A program made the position numbers and the translations under genes. Of a DNA stretch of 30,090 bases, positions 6,573 to 12,403 are shown one piece after another. This DNA is from JACQLN01 sp049274895 (lineage in GTDB: Bacteria > Patescibacteriota > Minisyncoccia > JACQLN01), in NCBI GenBank assembly GCA_049274895.1, contig JBASTM010000004.1, positions 1-30,090 of the forward strand, read 5' to 3'. Below the pieces are notes generated by a model. It ran no database searches. It was not told where the DNA came from and worked only from the letters and a program-made list of their open reading frames with translations. Every line of letters starts with the position of its first letter. Position 1 is the stretch's first letter.

Positions 6573-7007
6573 ATGTTCATCGGAGAATACCATCACACCA
6601 TAGACGCCAAAAGGCGACTCGCCATACCGGCTAAGTTTAGAAAAAGAATTGGCGAGCAAGCGGTGCTCACCAAAAGTTTGGATAGTTCTTTGGTGCTTTA
6701 TCCGATGAAAGAATGGGAGGAACTGGCCGGAAAATTATCGCGCTTGCCGGTGGGGCAATCGGGCACCCGCAGTTTTGTGCGCACGATGCTGGCCGGCGCC
6801 ACGGATGTGGAAATAGATTCGCTGGGGCGAGTGCTGGTGCCGGATTACCTGAAAGATTACGCCGGTCTTAAAAAGAACGCGGTTATCGCCGGCTTATACA
6901 ATCGTTTGGAAATTTGGGACGAGGCAACCTGGAACGAATACAAGAAAAATTCCGAAAAAAACACGGGCGATGTGGCCGAGAAGCTGGGGGAGTTGGGAGT
7001 GTATTAG
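6573..7007 (+). CDS. mraZ: MraZ, transcriptional regulator of the division cluster
   Basis: 144 residues from the ATG at 6573. The usual MraZ start MFIGEYHHTIDAKRRLAIPAKFR sits there; an earlier in-frame ATG (6546) would add nine atypical residues. MraZ is an AbrB/SpoVT-fold ring protein that binds repeats upstream of its own operon. Two half-repeats are visible, the second around TDVEIDSLGRVLVPDYLKDYAGL. It is the first gene of a partial dcw cluster (mraZ-rsmH-ftsL-ftsI-murF). I see no clear TGGGN repeat set or strong sigma-70 promoter before it; upstream lie DnaA boxes and ATTCG repeats. Confidence 0.93.
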   Translation: MFIGEYHHTIDAKRRLAIPAKFRKRIGEQAVLTKSLDSSLVLYPMKEWEELAGKLSRLPVGQSGTRSFVRTMLAGATDVEIDSLGRVLVPDYLKDYAGLKKNAVIAGLYNRLEIWDEATWNEYKKNSEKNTGDVAEKLGELGVY

Positions 7008-7057
7008 TTTGTTATCCTTCACCTTTGTAAAAGCAAAGGTTCAGGACGCTCAATTTT

Positions 7058-8056
7058 ATGATTGCTCACAACGGTTCGCAAATAAAATTGGCGCATACGC
7101 CGGTTCTTTTACAAGAAGTCATCCATTATCTAAATCCCCGGCCGGGTGAGAATTTTATTGACGCCACTTTCGGCGGCGGCGGGCACGCGCGGGAGATATT
7201 AAAACGTATTGCGCCCGATGGGAAATTGCTGGGGATTGATTGGGATCCCGAAATAGGACATATAGGTCAAGAAGGACTTGGACTCGAGACCGGATCGGAA
7301 AACTTAACAGCGTCCGAACCGCTTGCTCCGATGTTTCATTCGGGGCTTCGATCCGGGATCGAGCCCGCGCCTTTCCCAAAGACTAAGTCGGCGTTCAGTC
7401 CGCATGTTTCGTTAGTGCATGGCAATTTCGCCGATATAGAGAAAATATCAAGCTGGTATTTTCCCGGCGGCGTTGACGGCGCAATGTTTGATTTCGGATT
7501 CAGTTCTTTTCATATAGACGAGTCTGGCCGAGGCTTTTCATATTCAAAAAACGAGCCGCTGGATATGCGCTACAACCCCGGGGCCGGCCCCGCGGCCGCG
7601 GAAATAGTGAACACTTGGCCGGAACGCGAACTGGAAAGGATATTGCATGAATTCGGAGAAGAACGGCGCGCCCGGAGAATAGCCAGAAACATAGTGGCGG
7701 CTCGGAGAGGCGAAAGAATAATCACCACCGGCCAACTGGCCGCGGCCGTAGGCGATAAGAATGTAAAGACGTTAGCCAGAGTTTTTCAGGCCTTGAGAAT
7801 AGCGGTCAACGACGAACTGGCCAATATTGAACGGGGCCTTGAGGGCGCGTGGCGGATTATAAAACCGGGCGGGCGCCTCGCGGCCATTTCGTTCCATTCG
7901 TTGGAAGACAGGATCGTTAAAAATTTTTTTAACGATAAAAAACGGGAAACGCTCGCGTCTGTTCTGACTAAAAAGCCGGTCACAGCTTCGGCCGAAGAAA
8001 TAGCCAGTAATAGCAGGGCGCGAAGCGCCAAACTAAGAGTGATAAAAAAGATATAG
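7058..8056 (+). CDS. rsmH: 16S rRNA m4C1402 methyltransferase RsmH
   Basis: 332 residues. N-terminus HTPVLLQEVIHYLNPRPGENFIDATFGGGGHAREIL carries the SAM-binding motif; later DFGFSS, GRGFSY, LDMRYNP, and the C-terminal GGRLAAISFHSLEDRIVKNFF are family hallmarks. The enzyme N4-methylates C1402 in the ribosomal P site. Residues about 65-116, between IDWDPE and VSLVHGNF, are about 35 residues longer than usual. They begin with a 9-nt repeat remnant (EIGHIGQ) and include an imperfect palindrome at 7341-7367. A CCTTTG/CAAAGG hairpin (about 7025-7042) lies between mraZ and this gene. Confidence 0.95.
   Translation: MIAHNGSQIKLAHTPVLLQEVIHYLNPRPGENFIDATFGGGGHAREILKRIAPDGKLLGIDWDPEIGHIGQEGLGLETGSENLTASEPLAPMFHSGLRSGIEPAPFPKTKSAFSPHVSLVHGNFADIEKISSWYFPGGVDGAMFDFGFSSFHIDESGRGFSYSKNEPLDMRYNPGAGPAAAEIVNTWPERELERILHEFGEERRARRIARNIVAARRGERIITTGQLAAAVGDKNVKTLARVFQALRIAVNDELANIERGLEGAWRIIKPGGRLAAISFHSLEDRIVKNFFNDKKRETLASVLTKKPVTASAEEIASNSRARSAKLRVIKKI
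7251..7367 (+). repeat. Repeat-derived insertion within rsmH
   Basis: ATAGGACATATAGGTCAAGA (from 7254) matches the GACCTATAG 9-nt family. Further on, CGGGGCTTCGATCC (7341-7354) is followed by its near reverse complement GGGATCGAGCCCG (7355-7367, one indel). Both lie in the extra segment that separates the conserved IDWDP and LVHGNF parts. Confidence 0.55.
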
Positions 8057-8080
8057 GACTATAAGACCTATAGGCAAGAC
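8052..8080 (+). repeat. GACCTATAG-family 9-nt repeat at the rsmH/ftsL junction
   Basis: Units TATAGGACTATAAGACCTATAGG with period 9 contain the rsmH TAG stop (8054-8056) and end four bases before the ftsL start. No Shine-Dalgarno sequence is visible. Confidence 0.7.
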
Positions 8081-8083
8081 AAA

Positions 8084-8398
8084 ATGGCTAGACTTTTAAC
8101 AACTAAATTAAACTTAATACTGGGCTTATCCACGGCTGTATTTTTAATCAGTTACATTTTGTTTTCCAGTTTAAGCACCTCTTTAGATTTTAATATTGAA
8201 AAATTGTCTCAACAACAACTGGCCGTTCGGGAGAGCTACGAACAATTGCTGGCGGTTTTAGCCCAAGCCAATAGTCAGGCAGCTTTAACGGCGGCTGGAG
8301 CCGAGCTAAAGTTGGTGGAAATCACTCTGGCCGACGGTTATCTGGATTTAAGGCCGCCCGCCGTGAGCGCGGCTGATAATTTGGCCAGACAACCGTAG
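8084..8398 (+). CDS. ftsL: FtsL-like division protein
   Basis: 104 residues: a short cytoplasmic start, one membrane segment (about residues 11-31), then a heptad-like coiled coil (FNIEKLSQQQLAVRESYEQLLAVLAQAN) outside the membrane. Sequence similarity to FtsL/DivIC is weak across bacteria, so the call rests on topology and position between rsmH and ftsI. FtsL normally bridges FtsB and the FtsWI synthase at the septum. Confidence 0.65.
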   Translation: MARLLTTKLNLILGLSTAVFLISYILFSSLSTSLDFNIEKLSQQQLAVRESYEQLLAVLAQANSQAALTAAGAELKLVEITLADGYLDLRPPAVSAADNLARQP

Positions 8399-8416
8399 GT
8401 CTCATAGGTCCAATAG
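8396..8416 (+). repeat. GACCTATAG-family repeat at the ftsL/ftsI junction
   Basis: TAGGTCTCATAGGTCCAATAG includes the ftsL TAG stop and directly precedes the ftsI ATG. It is the reverse-sense form (ATAGGTC) of the family. Confidence 0.65.
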
Positions 8417-10159
8417 ATGAAAAGTGATAATAGGGGCAGAATTTTGTTTATAAGCTTTGTGTTTGTGCTATTTTTTGCGACGGCGGTAAGCCGGCTTTTT
8501 TATTTGCAGATTTTTAAGGGCGGAGCTTACCAAGCGGCGGCTAGCCGCCAGCAGCAAGTAAACACGGTGGTTTTGGCGGAAAGAGGCGGGATCTATCTTA
8601 AATCCCAAGACAAAGACGTGCCGGTGGCTTTGACCCGGACCTGGTACAATATTTGGATCTCGCCCCGGGAAATAAATCCATTAGAAACTGAAAAAGTTGC
8701 CAGCGTACTCGCCGAGGTTTTGAAATTGGATCAAGCGGACGTTCTGGCTAAAATATTAAAGCCGGGCGACCCTTACGAACCGATAAAAGAAAAAGTCGAT
8801 AAAAAAACTCTGTCCCAGCTGGAGGAACTTGGTCTTAAGGGCATCCATTGGGGGGCTTTCCAGGATCGCTATTATCCGTTAGGGGAACTAGCCTCGCAAG
8901 TGGTCGGCTTTGTCGGCCGAAGCGGCGAGGCCGATGAAAAAATAAAATCGGGGCGCTATGGTTTGGAAAGCTACTTTAATAATTATCTTAAGGGTGAGGC
9001 GGGTTACGTGGCCGGAGTCAAAAAGGCCCTGGGCTCTTTGGTTTTGCCTTTGAGCCGCGTGGTCAAGCCCAAAAAAGGCGAGGATGTTTATCTTACGATT
9101 GATTACAACATCCAACTGGCGTTGGAGACGGAGCTTAAAGCGGCGGCGGAAAAATTTTCGGCGGCCGGCGCGGCGGGTGTTATTATGGATCCCCGCACCG
9201 GCGCGATTTTGGCTATGGCGGCCTGGCCCGGTTTTGATCCCAATGAATACGGCGCGGTTGAGGACGCCTCTTTGTTTTTAAACCCCAGCATCCAGTTGGT
9301 TTTTGAGCCCGGTTCTATTTTTAAGCCCATCACCATGGCGGCGGCTTTGGATATCAATGTGGTCTCGCCCGACTTAAAATATACCGATTACGGCGAGATC
9401 AACGTGGGGAGTTTAACTATTCGCAACTCCACCCGCGAGGCCTGGGGTTCGCAGACCATGACCCAGGTTCTGGAAAAATCTTTGAACACCGGCGCCATTT
9501 TTGCCCTGCGCCGAATGCCCCAAGGCGTCTGGCGGGGGTATGTGGCTGGCTTTGGTTTTGGAGAAAAAACCGGTATCACCTTGCCGGGCGAGGCCAAGGG
9601 GGATATCCGTAATTTGAAGAGCGGATCGGAAGTCGATTGGCTGACCTCCTCTTTTGGGCAGGGTATTTCGGCCACGCCCCTCGCCGTCACCTCGGCGATA
9701 GCGGCTATCGCCAACGGCGGCCAGTTGTTAAAACCCTATGTGGTTGATAGGGTCGGGGCTGATTCTGATGATGGCGCTGGCGAGGTTGTATTTTCCGGCG
9801 AAAGGATGGTAAAACGGAGAGTGATCAAAGAATCCACCAGTGAAGCTCTGACAAAAATGCTTGTAAGCGTGGTGGAAAACGGCAGCGGCCGGCGGGCCAA
9901 AATTCCCGGCTACACCGTGGCTGGCAAGACAGGCACAGCCCAAGTATCCGGCCCGACCGGTGGCTATACCGAAGAAACCATCCATACTTTTGTGGGCTAC
10001 AGTCCCGCTTTTAATCCGGCTTTTGTGATGCTGATCAAATTGGATAATCCCCAAGGCGTTCAGTTTTCGGAAGCCACGGCCGCGCCGGTGTTTAGAAAGG
10101 TGGGCGAGTTTATTTTGCATTATTTGAACGTTGCCCCCGACAAACCCATAGTCAAATAG
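8417..10159 (+). CDS. ftsI: Class B penicillin-binding protein, FtsI/PBP2-like transpeptidase
   Basis: 580 residues. One N-terminal membrane anchor (about 9-29), a dimerisation domain, then the transpeptidase domain with all three active-site motifs: S300-I-F-K303 in FEPGSIFKPITM, S355-L-N357 in EKSLNTGAIF, and K504-T-G506 in VAGKTGTAQ. It cross-links septal peptidoglycan outside the membrane, usually partnered by FtsW, which is not in this window. No PASTA domain is visible. Position between ftsL and murF supports a division role over elongation. Confidence 0.93.
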   Translation: MKSDNRGRILFISFVFVLFFATAVSRLFYLQIFKGGAYQAAASRQQQVNTVVLAERGGIYLKSQDKDVPVALTRTWYNIWISPREINPLETEKVASVLAEVLKLDQADVLAKILKPGDPYEPIKEKVDKKTLSQLEELGLKGIHWGAFQDRYYPLGELASQVVGFVGRSGEADEKIKSGRYGLESYFNNYLKGEAGYVAGVKKALGSLVLPLSRVVKPKKGEDVYLTIDYNIQLALETELKAAAEKFSAAGAAGVIMDPRTGAILAMAAWPGFDPNEYGAVEDASLFLNPSIQLVFEPGSIFKPITMAAALDINVVSPDLKYTDYGEINVGSLTIRNSTREAWGSQTMTQVLEKSLNTGAIFALRRMPQGVWRGYVAGFGFGEKTGITLPGEAKGDIRNLKSGSEVDWLTSSFGQGISATPLAVTSAIAAIANGGQLLKPYVVDRVGADSDDGAGEVVFSGERMVKRRVIKESTSEALTKMLVSVVENGSGRRAKIPGYTVAGKTGTAQVSGPTGGYTEETIHTFVGYSPAFNPAFVMLIKLDNPQGVQFSEATAAPVFRKVGEFILHYLNVAPDKPIVK

Positions 10160-10174
10160 GCCCCTATAGATCTT
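10157..10174 (+). repeat. GACCTATAG-family repeat remnant at the ftsI/murF junction
   Basis: TAGGCCCCTATAGATCTT starts at the ftsI TAG stop and fills the whole gap before the murF ATG. Only one to two units are recognisable. Confidence 0.5.
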
Positions 10175-11428
10175 ATGAGAAAAATTTTGCAGTTGGCCTT
10201 AAAACTTCTAAGCATCGCCGTTCTTGCCAAATACCGCCCCAAAATCGTGGCCATTACCGGCTCGGTGGGAAAATCTTCGGCCAAGGAGGCGATTTTTTTG
10301 GTTTTGGAAAGCAGCCGGCCCGGGCGGGTGCGCCGGAACGAAGCCAACTTAAACACCGAAATTGGCGTGCCTTTAACCATTATCGGCGGCCGGGCTGCTC
10401 AAAGAAAAATCGGATTATGGTTCGTTAACTTTCTCAAAGCTGTGCGCCTCATTTTTGTTAAGGATAAAAGTTATCCCGAAATTTTGATTTTGGAATTGGC
10501 GGCCGACCGGCCCGGCGACATCGCTTATTTAACTTCGTTCATCCAGCCGGACGCGGCGGTGGTCACGGCCATAGGCGAGATGCCGGTGCATTTGGAATTT
10601 TTTCCCGAGCGCGATAGCTACATCAGCGAAAAAGCCAATGTGGTAAAAAGTTTGAAACCGCGCGGCGCGGCCATTTTGAATTATGACGATTTATCGGTGC
10701 GGGAACTGCGCGACCGCGTGCCCACCGACCGCACTAGAATTTATTACGGTTTCCAGGCAGGCGCCGAAATTAGAATCAGCGATTTTTCTTACCGGGTGCC
10801 CTCCAGCGCCGCGGAGATTGAAGAGGCCGGGATGGAGTTTAGGGTTGAGGATCGTTTGGCGTCGGAGTCGGCCGATTTCAAAGTAAGCCGAACGCTCGGT
10901 TTGGCGCCTCTTTATGCGGTTTTGGCAGGTATAGCCGTGGGGCGCGTTTTCGGCGTTTTGTTAAAAGATATGGCCTCTGCGCTGGCCAAATTCAAAACCC
11001 TACCGCAGCGTTTGGAACTTTTGGCCGGAGTTAAAAATTCAATAATCATAGACGATTCGTATAATTCCTCGCCGCTCGCCTGCGAGGCGGCTTTGGAAGT
11101 TCTGGCTAAATTCAAAAAAAATCGCCGACTGGCGGTTTTGGGCAGTATGCTGGAGTTAGGAGTTAATACCGAATCGGCCCATCGCTTGATTGGGCGCCAG
11201 GCCGCGAAGATCGCCGACATTCTGTTTTTGGTGGGGGATGAGATGGTTTTTGCCAAGGCAGAAGCCGAGAAGTCTAGAAAGAAATCAGGTCAAGATTTGT
11301 TTTGGTTTGATGATTCGGCCGCGGCGGCCAAAAAAGTGGAGCAAATTTTACAGCCGGGTGACGTTGTGTTGATAAAAGGATCGCGGGGGGTTAAGATGGA
11401 GGTCGTGGTAGAAGAGATTAAAGTGTAA
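10175..11428 (+). CDS. murF: MurF-like UDP-MurNAc-tripeptide--D-Ala-D-Ala ligase
   Basis: 417 residues. The Mur ligase ATP loop is ITGSVGKSSAKE (G29 to S35; canonical MurF has GSxGKTTTKE). It is followed by NTEIGVPLTI, the ELAADRPGDIAYL central motif, AVVTAIGEMPVHLEFF, and the C-terminal DDSYNSSPLACEAALE. The enzyme adds D-Ala-D-Ala to the peptidoglycan precursor in the cytoplasm. It closes this part of the dcw cluster. The short N-terminal domain makes it smaller than E. coli MurF (about 450). Confidence 0.9.
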   Translation: MRKILQLALKLLSIAVLAKYRPKIVAITGSVGKSSAKEAIFLVLESSRPGRVRRNEANLNTEIGVPLTIIGGRAAQRKIGLWFVNFLKAVRLIFVKDKSYPEILILELAADRPGDIAYLTSFIQPDAAVVTAIGEMPVHLEFFPERDSYISEKANVVKSLKPRGAAILNYDDLSVRELRDRVPTDRTRIYYGFQAGAEIRISDFSYRVPSSAAEIEEAGMEFRVEDRLASESADFKVSRTLGLAPLYAVLAGIAVGRVFGVLLKDMASALAKFKTLPQRLELLAGVKNSIIIDDSYNSSPLACEAALEVLAKFKKNRRLAVLGSMLELGVNTESAHRLIGRQAAKIADILFLVGDEMVFAKAEAEKSRKKSGQDLFWFDDSAAAAKKVEQILQPGDVVLIKGSRGVKMEVVVEEIKV

Positions 11429-11472
11429 TAGGACCAATAAGACCTGTAGATCCGATAGGTCCTATATAAGAT
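11427..11472 (+). repeat. GACCTATAG-family repeat between murF and tRNA-Glu
   Basis: About five 9-nt units (AATAGGACC, AATAAGACC, TGTAGATCC, GATAGGTCC, TATATAAGA) run from the murF stop to the tRNA start, switching between GACC and GGTCC sense. Confidence 0.7.
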
Positions 11473-11474
11473 CG

Positions 11475-11549
11475 GCCGCTATCGTCTAGTCTGGTCTAGG
11501 ACACATGGTTCTCAACCATGGAACTCGGGTTCGAATCCCGATGGCGGCG
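11475..11549 (+). tRNA. tRNA-Glu (anticodon CUC)
   Basis: A 75-nt cloverleaf: acceptor GCCGCTA/TGGCGGC; D-arm typical of tRNA-Glu (GTCTAGTCTGGTCTAGGAC); anticodon stem CATGG/CCATG with loop TTCTCAA (anticodon CTC); T-arm TCGGG-TTCGAAT-CCCGA; discriminator G. CCA is not encoded (GCAG follows). Its last 17 acceptor/T-arm bases are duplicated at 12310-12326. Confidence 0.93.
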
Positions 11550-11565
11550 CAGTGTGATCTCTTAT

Positions 11566-11584
11566 TCCCAAGCCAGGCTTGGGA
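11566..11584 (+). repeat. REP palindrome, family B, copy 1
   Basis: CCCAAGCC-A-GGCTTGGG with outer T/A: a perfect 8-bp stem (9 bp with the outer pair) around a single A. It lies between tRNA-Glu and the second RAYT. Confidence 0.85.
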
Positions 11585-11601
11585 GAGTTATGAATGATTG
11601 T

Positions 11602-11609
11602 GATATAAT
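11602..11609 (+). promoter_or_regulatory. Extended -10 promoter of the second RAYT
   Basis: GATATAAT preceded by T gives the extended -10 form TGATATAAT. It ends 8 nt before the ATG at 11618, so the message would be leaderless or nearly so. No convincing -35. Confidence 0.5.
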
Positions 11610-11617
11610 ATGCAAGT

Positions 11618-12259
11618 ATGCGTTCCCATTCTTTTGTAGTTGGTAATTTTTACCATATCTATACGCATGGGGTGGCTGACTTTCCTATATTCAGACAGAC
11701 CGATGATTATGTCCGGTTTATGAGTTTGCTTTTTTGTGCGAATGGAAACAAATCTATACCTCGTCTTGATTGGGAAATTGATTACCTAAGCCAGGCTTGG
11801 GAAATTAGAGATCAAAAAGTTGATATAGGCAAACCGATTGTCGGGTTGGTTGCCTTCTCTTTAATGACAACTCATGTTCATTTATTACTTAGAGAAAGAT
11901 CGGAGGGCGGGATTTCTGGTTATTTGCATAAAATTTTAACTAGCCACGCCAAGTATTTTAATTTGAAATATGATCGGCGGGGCCATGTTTTTGAGGGTAA
12001 ATTCAATTCTAGATATATAGATAGTAATCGCTATCTCTTGTATGTTTCGCGGTATATTCATAGAAATCACAAGAAATTGAGTGACGGATCTCGCAGATTA
12101 GAATCTTATCCCTGGTCTAGTTATCAGGATTTTGTTAGTAACAACAGATGGAAAAAATTATTAAATATGGAACCTATTGTTTCTCAATTTAATAGTCCTA
12201 AAGAATATCAGCATTATGTAATTTCGGACTCGGAGGAGAGTTATAAAGTTGATTTTTAA
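11618..12259 (+). CDS. REP-associated tyrosine transposase (RAYT), family B
   Basis: 213 residues. It aligns with the RAYT at 5513 but is divergent: FYHIYTHG start, HUH motif H86-V87-H88 (SLMTTHVHLLL), HAKYFNLKYDRRGHVFEGKFNSRYID with candidate catalytic Tyr113, SRYIHRNHKKL, and YPWSSYQDFV. The usual PNHFH is TTHVH here and LNPV is RNHK. Its palindromes (CCCAAGCCAGGCTTGGG) are unrelated to family A: one upstream, one internal at codons 56-62 (YLSQAWE), one downstream. The gene looks intact and may be active on its own repeat family. Confidence 0.88.
   Translation: MRSHSFVVGNFYHIYTHGVADFPIFRQTDDYVRFMSLLFCANGNKSIPRLDWEIDYLSQAWEIRDQKVDIGKPIVGLVAFSLMTTHVHLLLRERSEGGISGYLHKILTSHAKYFNLKYDRRGHVFEGKFNSRYIDSNRYLLYVSRYIHRNHKKLSDGSRRLESYPWSSYQDFVSNNRWKKLLNMEPIVSQFNSPKEYQHYVISDSEESYKVDF
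11785..11801 (+). repeat. REP palindrome, family B, copy 2 (inside the transposase gene)
   Basis: CCTAAGCC-A-GGCTTGGG, one mismatch from copies 1 and 3, lies at codons 56-62, in the linker before the HUH motif. This matches the site of the internal family A copy in the other RAYT. Confidence 0.85.
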
Positions 12260-12278
12260 TGTAAATATTGTCTGGTAA

Positions 12279-12297
12279 TCCCAAGCCAGGCTTGGGA
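12279..12297 (+). repeat. REP palindrome, family B, copy 3
   Basis: CCCAAGCC-A-GGCTTGGG with outer T/A, identical to copy 1 and in the same orientation, 20 bp after the transposase stop. Confidence 0.85.
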
Positions 12298-12309
12298 GGG
12301 GTGTTTGAC

Positions 12310-12326
12310 CGAATCCCGATGGCGGC
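12310..12326 (+). repeat. Duplicated 3' end of tRNA-Glu
   Basis: CGAATCCCGATGGCGGC is identical to 11532-11548 inside tRNA-Glu (T-loop to acceptor end). The rest of the tRNA is absent. With tRNA-Glu it brackets the second RAYT and two of its palindromes, like the duplicated attachment site of an element integrated at a tRNA 3' end. Confidence 0.75.
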
Positions 12327-12341
12327 ACCTCGACTCCGCTC

Positions 12342-12363
12342 AGTGCAGGCCGCACTTTTTATT
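12342..12363 (+). terminator. Short hairpin with T-run
   Basis: AGTGC-AGGCC-GCACT followed by a T-run. It lies just after the tRNA fragment and may be the original tRNA-Glu terminator displaced by the insertion, or the RAYT terminator. Confidence 0.5.
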
Positions 12364-12403
12364 CCACAGCCGGATTGTTTAGTCGTTATGCTAACATTTG
12401 ATT

